Assembly (NCBI GenBank): GCA_963924555.1
Contig: OZ004588.1
Location: forward strand, 7,227,205-7,291,204
Origin: Crambe crambe
Lineage: Eukaryota > Porifera > Demospongiae > Poecilosclerida > Crambeidae
Reading direction: 5' to 3'
DNA: 64,000 bases
The first letter of the stretch is position 1; every line of letters begins with the position of its first letter. The translations under genes and the position numbers were made by a program. The notes beneath the pieces were generated by a model. That model worked only from the letters and a program-made list of their open reading frames with translations, was not told the origin of the DNA and did no database searches. This document shows, piece after piece, positions 47,205-59,338 of this stretch.

Positions 47205-50200
47205 TTAGGCTGTGTCTTTCTTATCTGCAAGGTACTCTGTAGATTGAAAGCATATATTTTGTAACCATAACAACTACAGTACTAGTAGTTACCTTTCCTG
47301 ATCCTGGAGGCAACCCCTGTGTGACCAACGGCCTCTAGAGCTACAGCTAGACTGGCCCAGGTGGGAGGTCCAGAGGCTTTAGTGACGTTATCATCTCCTC
47401 TCAACCACGCAGCCACTATCTCATCTGACAGGTCTTCTCCTCCTATCTTTCGAAGGTGTGGATAGTACAATCCCAGTGCAGTACCCAGTCCAATTAGGTC
47501 TGTCTTAGTCAGGTTTTTCAACTGTCTAGTGACTGCATGGTGATCATCCATTGTTAAAACCTGTGAAGAATCTATCGAAACACAGACATGAACTAAAGAT
47601 GATACAGTTGTTCAAAAAATTATTTTACCACTTTGTTGATGTCGCTTGGGTCTCTGCGAAAACGAACAAATGAAAAATGGTAGCTAGCTATGTATATATA
47701 GATTCAAACGTACTGAACTGCTGGTGTGTGATGATTCACCTTTCTCTTTAAATTCCAAATACTCAATCCTAAGGAGAATGACATGTCACATAGCTAGCTT
47801 TATATAATAATATAGTCTTTACTTTTCTGCCACTTCATGCATATCAATGCACTCAAGGTGGTGGATGAGGTAAGGACGAGGAGGGACTCCAATCTGCTCC
47901 ATTTTTTTGATCCAGCGTTTAATCAGTATCACAGGACTTTGAACTCGATGTGTTGTCATCTCCAAGGCAATTTTAAAATCAGTGAATTTCTGATGATTTT
48001 CCTCAAGTTTTTTAGCAACACCATTAATCTCGGAAATTGATATTGGACCAGTGGAACCATGGGACTAGAGAATCATATACACACGTGCATGTTATCAGTA
48101 TGTAAGGCACCTATATATGATTATACGAACCTTGGGAATGGCTATTTTTAGCCAGTTTTTCTGATCTTTGTTTAGTTCGTATATCTTGTCCTCCTGGCAG
48201 CGTAAACATGACTTGGTGGTGTATTCTGACTCCAGGAGAACTAAATGCTCGGGAGTGTGGGGATTACAGGTTCTGCAGTGATCACAGGAAAAAGCAAAGA
48301 CCATTTTGATACCAGGGAACCATTGGCTGACTTGATCAGTGAAGCACCTTTGGATAGTGACAATTACTTTCTGACAAAGATCAATGAATATTGGGTTGCC
48401 ACTTTCTCGTGGTTTTTCACGTACTAAATCGATCTGCACAGAATGCTTGCATTCAGAAATAGTCAGTGTGTCTATCTTTGCACCAGATTGACCTAGTGTG
48501 AAAGACACTCTATTTCTGTAGATGCCATGACCAAAGGCTATGTCATGATCATGTTCCTGAGAGAGAGTGGTGGCCAGTCGAGTGAAGAACCCTGGGGGCA
48601 GATATTTGATATCTGGGAATACCAAATGCAATGGAGCAGCTCTCCTTTCAAGAGATGGAATATCAGTAGATGCACCATTTTGTGTAACTGGAAGAGGAGG
48701 GAGTACAGAAGGAACAAAGTACTCTTCGCCCTTGAGATTATGCACTTTGCCACAAGTCTTGACTGGTGCCACTATAAGGAAATGCTTTAAGAGGTCAACT
48801 ATGGACTGAGGTGGCAAGGGATTAAGCTCATCTGCTGTAGAGGCTTTCCAAATTTCTGCATAGAGTGCTTCAACAAGAATGCCACGATTTCTGAGAATGT
48901 CCCACAATCTTGGTGCTCCTTCTTTTTCAAAGCCTTCAAGAGCTAGAAGCTTGGCTATCTGCTTTATGAGCCACTGAGGGTCAGCTATGACTATAGAGCT
49001 TAAGCTGGGGATCTTGTCATAGTGAAGAAACACAGCAAGGTCGTGATAAAATTTCAAGACACTGGGAACTGAATCTTTGGGGATGGTGCAGGCTTCTGCA
49101 ACTGCTACCACTTCTTTCAACGTGACATAGGGCTTGTTTTTAGCCATTCTACGCAACACCTTCCTGAAGAGAACCCATGTAAGAGGTGTATCGACCTTCA
49201 CTTCATTGCTGCAAGCAAAATCATTGACAATTTGGAGAACTCTTCTGTACCCAGGATCAGCATTCTCTCCTTGCCCAGCTGTTGTGTTGTCAATGATCAC
49301 TCCTTTATCACGGACCAGGTAAGCATAATCTTTATCCTTGTACTCGGTGTACAGCAGCTCGAGAATGCTCTCTTTGTTAACTTGTACAGTAGAATCATCA
49401 CCATGGGTACCAATAGGCAAGATACGAGGATATTCAGGCATTTTAGTGATGCTTTCATTGGCATTTTTGTCAGTGAGAGTGGCATCGATGCAAGACATCC
49501 ATTGCTGAAGGAGCTCTATCGTACTTTGCTCCAAAACTTGCTGTGTGGCATGACCTTGATGATGAGATAGGGATAAGCATCGCTCGTGTAGATCTTTTCG
49601 AGCATCGAACATGAGGAAGAACATGGACTTCGATGTTAGAAAGGCTGGCAAGATGCAGAGAAAGACTTGCTGACCACCACAATCCCACACATACAGGAAC
49701 ACTTCAGATTCAGGTGCTTGGATTTCAGGATGCTGCTTGGCTAATTCTATGATTTCTTCTATAATCCTTTGAGCTTCAGATATTTCAGGGCTACTTCTCG
49801 TATGAAAGAAATGTGATATTGCAAAAGCTTGGATCCATTTTACAAAACGTGATGATTCAGTTTCTCCATGTCTTACATCGTATACCAGACGCACTAGCCC
49901 AACCAGTTCATTAGTTTCATCATCTTCAGTGACCGGCACCCAATACCCTCCACTAACACTTCCACCCTTTGCTGTATGCGTGCTGACGTCCCTTGAGGCC
50001 CCACCTTGTCCAGGTTGGAAAGTTCTGAGGTCAGCCATTTGAGTGCTGTTAACATTAGCTTCATCTGGAAGTGGTTTGTTCATCATTCCACGCTGGAAAC
50101 TGCTCTTGCCTACTCCTCCAGCACCAAGGTGCACGATGCGTGCATAAGCCACACTGACTACACCTCTCTTCAATGCTTCCCTGTAGTTGGCTACACAACA

Positions 50201-53200
50201 TACATGTCATCCATAACTATGGTGGTGTGTGGTATATAAGCCTACATGATGAGCATCATGGAACAGATATGTAATGGCTTTGGAAATTGAGGTATAGTTT
50301 ACTAACATACTACTACTGATTAGACAGTCACATACAGACAGTGAGTCAACATAATTAAACAGATCAGAGTGGCTTGATGGGAACCTCAGTTATCCAGACA
50401 CCTTAGGCCAAAATTTTATCCGGATAAGTGAATAGTACAGTTTAATTATAGCTAGTACTATCCACCTAGAACAGTGCGCGTGCTACTAATGATCATGTGC
50501 ATGAGCAAAAAATTCATTGCCAGTGCACGTATTTCTAAAACCAGATACATTAGGTTTCTGTCTAAACAAGGTGAGGAAACCCGAGGTTCCACTGTACGAA
50601 GTTCCTCTGAATAGCTGATTAACAGGTATAATGCATTATGTACCTTCCAATATTTCTTCAGTTGGTGGAGGCTACATGAAGACAGGATAACCATTTTGGG
50701 TTATGAAAAGTGAGAGTATAGGAAAACAATTAGTATTTGATAATGTTGAGATGAGACAGTTCAGAATAACTTACAGACTGAAGGAACCAAATTCAGCATC
50801 CGTTCAGGATAATGGAGATATTGAAGGTATAGAAAAACAATCAGTGTGTAACAATGCTGAGATGAGACAGTTCAGAATAACTTACAGGCTGAAGGAACCA
50901 AATTCAGCATCCATTCAGGATAATGGAGATATTGAAGGTATAGGAAAACAATCAGTGTGTAATAATGCTGAAATGAAACAGTTCAGAATAACTTACAATC
51001 TGCAGGATAATGGAGATATTGAAGGTATAGGAAAACAATCAGTGTGTAACTATGCTGAGATGAGACAGTTCAGAATAACTTACAATCTGAAGGAACCAAA
51101 TTCAGCATCCGTTCAGGATAATGGAGATATTGAAGGTATAGGAAAACAATCAGTGTGTAACAATGCTGAGATGAGACAGTTCAGAATAACTTACAGACTG
51201 AAGGAACCATCCATTCAGGATAATGGAGATATTGAAGGTATAGGAAAACAATCAGTGTGTAACAATGTTGAGATGAGACAGTTCAGAATAACTTACATAC
51301 TGAAGGAACCAAATTCAGCATCCGTTCAGAATAATGGAGATATTGAAGGTATAGGAAAACAATCAGTGTGTAACAATGCTGAGATGAGACAGTTCAGAAT
51401 AACTTACAGACTGAAGGAACCATCCATTCAGGATAATGGAGATATTGAAGGTATAGGAAAACAATCAGTGTGTAACAATGCTGAGATGAGACAGTTCAGA
51501 ATAACTTACACGCTGAAGGAATCAAATTCAGCATCCGTTCAGGATGATGGAGATATTGAAGGTATAGGAAAACAATCAGTGTGTAACAATGCTGAGATGA
51601 GACAGTTCAGAATAACTTACAGCCTGAAGGAACCAAATTCTACATCCGTTCAGGATAATGGAGATATTGAAGGTGTAGGAAATAATCAGTGTGTAACAAT
51701 GCTGAGATGAGACAGTTCAGAATAACTTACAGGCTGAAGGAACAAATTCAGCATCCGTTCAGGATAATGGAGATATTGAAGGTGTAGGAAATAATCAGTG
51801 TGTAACAATGCTGAGATGAGACAGTTCAGAATAACTTACAGCCTGAAGGAACCAAATTCAGCATCCATTCAGGATAATGGAGATATTGAAGGTATAGGAA
51901 AACAATCAGTGTGTAACAATGCTGAGATGAGACAGTTCAGAATAACTTACAGACTGAAGGAACCAAATTCAGCATCCGTTCAGGATAATGGAGATATTGA
52001 AGGTGTAGGAAATAATCAGCATGTAACAATGCTGAGATGAGACAGTTCAGAATAACTTACAAACTGAAGGAACCAAATTCAGCATCCATTCAGGATAATG
52101 GAGATATTGAAGGTATAGGAAAACAATCAGTGTGTAACAATGCTGAGATGAGACAGTTCAGAATAACTTACATGCTGAAGGAACCAAATTCAGCATCCGT
52201 TCAGGATAATGGAGGTATAGGAAAACAATTAGTGTGTATAACAATGCTGAGATGAGACAGTTCAGAATAACTTACACCCTGAAGGAACCAAATTCAGCAT
52301 CCGTTCAGGATAATGGAGATATTGAAGGTATAGGAAAACAATCAGTGTGTAACAATGCTGAGATGAGACAGTTCAGAATAACTTACACGCTGAAGGAACC
52401 AAATTCAGCATCCGTTCAGGATGATGGAGATATTGAAGGAATAGAAAAATAATAATAATGCTGAAATGAGACAGTTCAGAATAACTTACAATCTGCGTCA
52501 ATTCAGGATAATGGAGATATTGAAGGTATAGGAAAACAATCAGTGTGTAACAATGCTGAGATGAGACAGTTCAAAATAACTTACAGGCTGAAGGAACGAA
52601 ATTCAGCATCCGTTCAGAATAATGGAGATATTGAAGGTATAGGAAAACAATCAGTGTGTAACAATGCTGAGATGAGACAGTTCAGAATAACTTACAGACT
52701 GAAGGAACCAAATTCAGCATCCGTTCAGAATAATGGAGATATTGAAGGTATAGGAAAACAATCAGTGTGTAACAATGCTGAGATGAGACAGTTCAGAATA
52801 ACTTACATGCTGAAGGAACCAAATTCAGCATCCATTCAGGATAATGGAGGTATAGGAAAACAATTAGTGTGTAACAATGCTGAGATGAGACAGTTCAGAA
52901 TAACTTACACCCTGAAGGAACCAAATTCAGGATAATGGAGATATTGAAGGTATAGGAAAACAATCAGTGTGTAACAATGCTGAGATGAGACAGTTCAGAA
53001 TAACTTACAGGCTGAAGGAACCAAATTCAGCATCCGTTCAGGATGATGGAGATATTGAAGGAATAGAAAAATAATAATAATGCTGAAATGAGACAGTTCA
53101 GAATAACTTACAATCTGCGTCAATTCAGGATAATGGAGATATTGAAGGTATAGGAAAACAATCAGTGTGTAACAGTGCTGAGATGAGACAGTTCAAAATA

Positions 53201-56200
53201 ACTTACAGGCTGAAGGAACGAATTTCAGCATCCGTTCAGAATAATGGAGATATTGAAGGTATAGGAAAACAATCAGTGTGTAACAATGCTGAGATGAGAC
53301 AGTTCAGAATAACTTACAGACTGAAGGAACCAAATTCAGCATCCGTTCAGAATAATGGAGATATTGAAGGTGTAGGAAATAATCAGTGTGTAACAATGCT
53401 GAGATGAGACAGTTCAGAATAACTTACAGGCTGAAGGAACCAAATTCAGCATCCGTTCAGGATAATAGAGATATTGAAGGTGTAGGAAATAATCAGTGTG
53501 TAACAATGCTGAGATGAGACAGTTCAGAATAACTTACTTCCTGAAGGAACTAAATTCAGCATCCGTTCAGGATAATGGAGATATTGAAGGTATAGGAAAA
53601 CAATCAGTGTGTAACAATGCTGAGATGAGACAGTTCAGAATAACTTACAGACTGAAGGAACCAAATTCAGCATCCGTTAAGGATAATGGAGATATTGAAG
53701 GTATAGGAAAACAATCAGTGTGTAACAATGCTGAGATGAGACAGTTCAGAATAACTTACAGACTGAAGGAACCAAATTCAGCATCCATTCAGGATAATTG
53801 AGATATTGAAGGTATAGGAAAACAATCAGTGTGTAACAATGCTGAGATGAGACAGTTCAGAATAACTTACATACTGAAGGAACCAAATTCAGCATCCATT
53901 CAGGATAATGGAGATATTGAAGGTATAGGAAATAATCAGTGTGTAACAATGCTGAGATGAGACAGTTCAGAATAACTTACAGCCTGAAGGAACCAAATTC
54001 AGCATCCATTCAGGATAATGGAGATATTGAAGGTATAGGAAAACAATCAGTGTGTAACAATGCTGAGATGATACAGTTCAGAATAACTTACATACTGAAG
54101 GAACCAAATTCAGCATCCATTCAGGATAATGGAGATATTGAAGGTATAAGAAAACAATCAGTATGTAACAATGCTGAGATGAGATAGTTCAGAATAACTT
54201 ACAGGCTGAAGGAATCAAATTCAGCATCCATTCAGGATAATGGAGATATTGAAGGTATAGGAAAACAATCAGTGTGTAACAATGCTGAGATGAGACAGTT
54301 CAGAATAACTTACATGCTGAAGGAACCAAATTCAGCATCCGTTCAGGATAATGGAGATATTGAAGGTGTAGGAAAACAATCAGTGTGTAACAATGCTGAG
54401 ATGAGACAGTTCAGAATAACTTACAGCCTGAAGGAACCAAATTCAGCATCCGTTCAGGATAATGGAGATATTGAAGGTGTAGGAAATAATCAGTGTGTAA
54501 CAATGCTGAGATGAGACAGTTCAGAATAACTTACAGGCTGAAGGAACCAAATTCAGCATCCGTTAAGGATAATGGAGATATTGAAGGTATAGGAAAACAA
54601 TCTATGTGTAACAGTGTTGAGATGAGACAGTTCAGAATAACTTACATGCTGAAGGAACTAAATTCAGCATCCGTTCAGGATAATGGAGATATTGAAGGTA
54701 TAGGAAAACAATCAGTGTGTAACAATGTTGAGATGAGACAGTTCAGAATAACTTACATACTGAAGGAACCAAATTCAGCATCCGTTCAGGATAATGGAGA
54801 TATTGAAGGTGTAGGAAATAATCAGTGTGTAACAATGCTGAGATGAGACAGTTCAGAATAACTTACATACTGAAGGAACCAAATTCAGCATCCGTTCAGG
54901 ATAATGGAGATATTGAAGGTGTAGGAAATAATCAGTGTGTAACAATGCTGAGATGAGACAGTTCAGAATAACTTACAGGCTGAAGGAATCAAATTCAGCA
55001 TCCGTTCAGGATAATGGAGATATTGAAGGTATAGGAAATAATCAGTGTGTAACAATGCTGAGATGAGACAGTTCAGAATAACTTACTTCCTGAAGGAACT
55101 AAATTCAGCATCCGTTCAGGATAATGGAGATATTGAAGGTATAGGAAAACAATCAGTGTGTAACAATGCTGAGATGAGACAGTTCAGAATAACTTACATA
55201 CTGAAGGAACCAAATTCAGCATCCGTTCAGGATAATGGAGATATTGAAGGTATAGGAAAACAATCAGTGCGTAACAATGCTGAGATGAGACAGTTCAGAA
55301 TAACTTACAGACTGAAGGAACCAAATTCAGCATCCGTTCAGGATAATGGAGATATTGAAGGTATAGGAAAACAATCAGTGTGTAACAATGCTGAGATGAG
55401 ACAGTTCAGAATAACTTACTTCCTGAAGGAACCAAATTCAGCATCCGTTCAGGATAATGGAGATATTGAAGGTGTAGGAAATAATCAGTGTGTAACAATG
55501 CTGAGATGAGACAGTTCAGAATAACTTACAGGCTGAAGGAACCAAATTCAGCATCCGTTAAGGATAATGGAGATATTGAAGGTATAGGAAAACAATCAGT
55601 GTGTAACAGTGTTGAGATGAGACAGTTCAGAATAACTTACATGCTGAAGGAACAAAATTCAGCATCCGTTCAGGATAATGGAGATATTGAAGGTGTAGAA
55701 AAACAATCAGTGTGTAACGATGCTGAGATGAGACAGTTCAGAATAACTTACAGCCTGAAGGAACCAAATTCAGCATCCGTTCAGGATAATGGAGATATTG
55801 AAGGTGTAGGAAATAATCAGTGTGTAACAATGCTGAGATGAGACAGTTCAGAATAACTTACAGGCTGAAGGAACCAAATTCAGCATCCGTTCAGGATAAT
55901 GGAGATATTGAAGGTATAGGAAAACAATCAGTGTGTAACAATGCTGAGATGAGACAGTTCAGAATAACTTACATACTAAAGGAACCAAATTCAGCATCCG
56001 TTCAGAATAATGGAGATATTGAAGGTATAGGAAAACAATCAGTGCGTAACAATGTTGAGATGAGACAGTTCAGAATAACTTACATACTGAAGGAACTAAA
56101 TTCAGCATCCGTTCAGAATAATGGAGATATTGAAGGTGTAGGAAATAATCAGTGTGTAACAATGCTGAGATGAGACAGTTCAGAATAACTTACAATCTGA

Positions 56201-57938
56201 AGGAACCAAATTCAGCATCCGTTCAGGATAGTGGAGATATTGAAGGTATAGGAAAATAATCAGTGTGTAACAATGCTGAGATGAGACAGTTCAGAATAAC
56301 TTACTTCCTGAAGGAACCAAATTCAGCATCCGTTCAGGATAATGGAGATATTGAAGGTGTAGGAAATAATCAGTGTGTAACAATGCTGAGATGAGACAGT
56401 TCAGAATAACTTACAGGCTGAAGGAACCAAATTCAGCATCCGTTCAGGATAATGGAGATATTGAAGGTATAGGAAAATAATTAGTGTGTAACAATGCTGA
56501 GATGAGACAGTTCAGAATAACTTACATACTGAAGGAACCAAATTCAGCATCCGTTCAGAATAATGGAGATATTGAAGGTATAGGAAAACAATCAGTGTGT
56601 AATAATGCTGAGATGAGACAGTTCAGAATAACTTACAGACTGAAGGAACCAAATTCAGCATCCGTTCAGGATAATGGAGATATTGAAGGTATAGGAAAAC
56701 AATCAGTGTGTAACAATAGCTACTGAGTTCAGAATAACTTACTTCCTGAAGGAACCAGAAATAATGATTGTAATGTTTGCAGGGTGAATGATCCATTCAT
56801 ATAATAGGAAAAAAAAAAGAAGCTATCTCACTAGCGAGAATATTGTGGTATGGTGCTTAACAGAGTGAGTACTAATATGGAACCCATAACTGTCAATAAC
56901 TTAATAAAATAGCTTTTGATTAATCCATAGAAATCTCAGGGTCCTTACAGACTGTGGCCATTCATCAAGACATTCATCAAATAGGAAGTATTGTTATGTT
57001 TAATGAGTTAACTGCTAGTGGTAGCATTGTATACAAAAATTGTTTACTACTTGACCCTTGACCCTTGACCTAGCTCTTGCAGCTTGATAATTATATGAAT
57101 GTTGAGTCAGCCATGTTGGATAAAACTACATGCTTTGTGACAACTGAGTGGTATCAGATCTTAAGAAATAAAAATATTGTCTCGGTTAGCTTTGTTGCTA
57201 TGCTACAGGTTACTGCCATAAAAGGTGCAGATATCCAGAATGGCACTGGAGTGACACCAGGATCAGTAACCCAGGCCAATTATGACATTGTGATACCAGA
57301 TGGTAAGTGGATATTTTCCTAGAACCCAATGAATAGACCATGACATTTAGTGCATTAGTCCCGGCCTCTTGATATATAGGTTGCACAGGCCCTAGCCCTA
57401 GCCCTATAACCTGAAACTTGACTAGTTAGTCCTCCCTGGCTGTCTACAATCACTGGACTGAACCTGTGGACTGAAAATGCATTGTACCCCCTCAAAAGAC
57501 TACCCCCCTTCAACTCTCCAATGGCTGCTTTATTGCAGCATGCTAAGCTTAGCCATGGTTTGGCAAAAAAAAAAAAAAAAAAAATTGTGGAATGTAGGAA
57601 ACAGAAGTGCAATAGGCAAATCTTCCAAGTTCAAGAGAGACTGGGCCACTCTATTATTGTAAAACTGCTGAACCTGCTTATTTTTGACTGATGCTTGCAT
57701 GGTCTTAAACTCTTGAACATCGCAAGCTTTCTCACATGCGAAATAGTTGCAATATTGAGCTCTAATCCTATTTATTAGGTCAGTCCAGTCCACCAGTCCA
57801 GTCCAGTGAATGTAGACAGCCGTCCTCCCTTGTAAATAGTGCAATTGGAAATATTTAATTAATAGCTCACCGGTCTCTCCTCTTGTCTTCTTTCAGCCAT
57901 GGTAGCAACTAGCTTGTACACCTCAACAACTTGTCCCA
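47205..57938 (-). CDS. ROCO-Death gene E with the largest microexon array
   Basis: Exons, 5' to 3': 57871-57938 (leader plus MAERRQEERP, ATG at 57900), 56 candidate 3-nt exons, 50644-50671 (PPPTEEILE), 48131-50190, 47823-48064, 47714-47768, 47629-47653, 47293-47571, 47205-47236 (ends EYLADKKDTA). The long exon is open: Roc motifs GAGGVGKSS, WDCGGQQVF and GTHGDD, COR, C-terminal segment with CDHCRT and CLRCQED. The Death exon reads LGTALGLYYPHLRKIGGEDL then PTWASLAVALEAVG. Every junction phase fits, with no disabling change visible, so this is the best intact member. Without the array the N-terminus would be MAERRQEERP-PPPTEEILEANYREALK; with it, one residue is added per included 3-nt exon. 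Confidence 0.86.
50644..50671 (-). CDS. Gene E exon downstream of the microexon array
   Basis: 28 nt, PPPTEEILE plus one base, acceptor CATGTAG, donor GTACAT. Phase 0 at its start. Nine bases shorter than in B-D, an in-frame difference. Confidence 0.78.
50711..56757 (-). repeat. Microexon array E: 56 units of ~111 bp, hypervariable trinucleotide
   Basis: About 6 kb of highly similar repeats (111 bp, or 110 where GGAAAACAAT is GGAAATAAT). On the coding strand each unit reads TTCCTTCAG, NNN, GTAAGTTATT. First trinucleotide in transcription order is GAA at 56743-56745; the last is TCT at 50775-50777. Tally of 56: CCT (Pro) 12, TCT (Ser) 10, TAT (Tyr) 9, ATT (Ile) 5, GCT (Ala) 5, CAT (His) 5, GAA (Glu) 5, CGT (Arg) 2, GGT (Gly) 2, TTT (Phe) 1. 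Ten states at this site contrast with one or two states elsewhere. Three units (about 50990, 52490, 53112) have lost the CTTCAG segment but retain a CAG acceptor. Higher-order duplications exist (52450 region with 53073; 54493-54600 with 55488-55600). Intervening introns would be ~107-108 nt, within the 47-344 nt range seen in GGPS1 here. Confidence 0.95.
50775..50777 (-). CDS. Representative candidate 3-nt microexon (TCT, Ser), last unit of array E
   Basis: On the minus strand ...CCTTCAG precedes and GTAAGTTATTC follows. As the 3'-most unit it would splice directly to 50644-50671. Given as the exemplar; the other units share this layout. Splicing itself is not shown by the sequence. Confidence 0.55.
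57209..57302 (+). pseudogene. Possible plus-strand exon relic (copy of 418-511)
   Basis: Same open 94-nt block between CTACAG and GGTAAGT, inside the first coding intron of gene E on the opposite strand. Unassigned. Confidence 0.3.
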
Positions 57939-58095
57939 CTAGAAAGAATAAGAGTTGCAAGTTAAGCAAAGTCACTCTGAAAGCAAGGAATCTATGGTAT
58001 TCAGAACCCATTATCAACCTGTAATGTCATTAAGATCAGTTACCCTTTGACTATGAAGTATTTTCAGAGATGCATGTCCTTAATCACATAGACAC

Positions 58096-58664
58096 ATAGT
58101 CTGGCATAGCTGACCCTTTACCTTCCTTTTCTTGGGGGCGGGGGAAGGAGAAAGGGTCTGATGACTCTAGCATCAACGACTTGTGTCGTGCATGAAAAAC
58201 GACGCGCCAATCAGTCGCTTGGATCCATCATGTGATATAGCCATTAACCTGCGTTTCTAAAATAATCTGCTTTTTGGAGCGCCTTCTATGGGATTGATTG
58301 TGGCTGTAGCTGTTTTGAGCGAGATTAGAGAAGTTATCAGCAGGCGAATCAATCAACTTATACGGCACTACGAGGCTAGGGCTTCTGCAAGGGAGCGAGT
58401 GCAGCGAGCGTTAGGTGTATGGGACGTACTATTCACGCACTGTTAGGCTGTTGTCACATGATCCCCACTTCTTACACTCTCCAAGAATTCTCCTTTCTCT
58501 AACTATTGTTGTTCGTGTAGATTACTTGCGCACGGTTTATGATTGCCATGATGTAATGTTCAAAAATGATGTAATGACACAAGTTGTACATGCTAGAGTC
58601 ACCAGACCCTTTCTCCTTCCCCCGCCCCCAAGAAAAGGAAGGTAAAGGGTCGGCTACGCCAGAC
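58096..58664. mobile_element. TIR element, copy of 1308-1872
   Basis: Same ~70-bp terminal inverted repeats and interior, with a few extra bases near 58580. It lies in the 5' UTR intron of gene E. Confidence 0.8.
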
Positions 58665-58764
58665 TAATAGACACATAAGAGCATGTACTCCGTTTTGAAA
58701 AAATGAAACTCCTCAGTAACAACTGGAAGGAGTTTCACACCTCTCTTGCTTGCTACATACATAC

Positions 58765-58855
58765 CTGTATGGATGTTATTAAGGTGAAGTTAGTTTGATG
58801 TGTAGAGAAGCTTAAATTCCCTCCTGTCTGACCCCTCCCCCTCCCCAAGTAGAAC
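58765..58855 (-). other. Candidate 5' UTR exon of gene E
   Basis: Conserved GTTCTACTTGGGGAGG block with acceptor CTCTACAG and donor GTATGT. The tetranucleotide run at the donor is short here. A further upstream donor-like site (TTTTTGAG followed by GTAAGATC) near 58978 may belong to the first UTR exon. Confidence 0.5.
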
Positions 58856-59093
58856 CTGTAGAGATATTATTACTGTGGTTACAGAAGTAGCACAGGTAGT
58901 CAACTAGCTATGTGGATGCTGATGGACAATTTCCTCTGCTTAGCTAATCTTAATTTAAAAGTTTTAAATCGATCTTACCTCAAAAAGATGTAACTATAGA
59001 GTCACTTCTCAACAACTGGCTGCAAGAGGAAAACACTTGTATCATGTACATGTATATACGTATGTAGCTAGCAGTGCACGTGATATATATCGT

Positions 59094-59147
59094 AGGCGTT
59101 GCAGACCCTTTACCTTTGGTGTAAAGGTAAAGGGTCGACAACGCCAG
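59094..59147. mobile_element. Short palindromic MITE, copy of 2304-2354
   Basis: Palindrome with the ACCCTTTACC core, between ROCO gene E and the PCTP 3' end. Confidence 0.65.
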
Positions 59148-59338
59148 TTACGTATCTTCTACATATGATATAATCATACAGCTAGCTCATAAGTCTCTAA
59201 CTGCTAGCACTGTTTAATGGAATCAGACTATCTAGACAGTACAAAAAGCAACTGAGCATGCTCAATGATACACAATGATGATGTCATACAAAATATACAC
59301 CACATACAGTTAATTAGCTATGACATGTAAGCACAAGA

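Noticed and set aside
50703..56726. Long plus-strand ORFs through the arrays (up to 335 codons, repeating NNAEMRQFRITY...LKEPNSAS)
   Set aside because: They exist because the unit is 111 bp and lacks stops in one frame. They are broken wherever a unit is 110 bp or has a deletion, have no proper start context, and lie antisense to a well-supported gene. The minus-strand splice-site core, in contrast, is preserved in the same units.
50711..56757. CRISPR-like array (regular repeat with short variable part)
   Set aside because: The variable part is only 3 nt and the context is a spliced animal gene; no cas genes.
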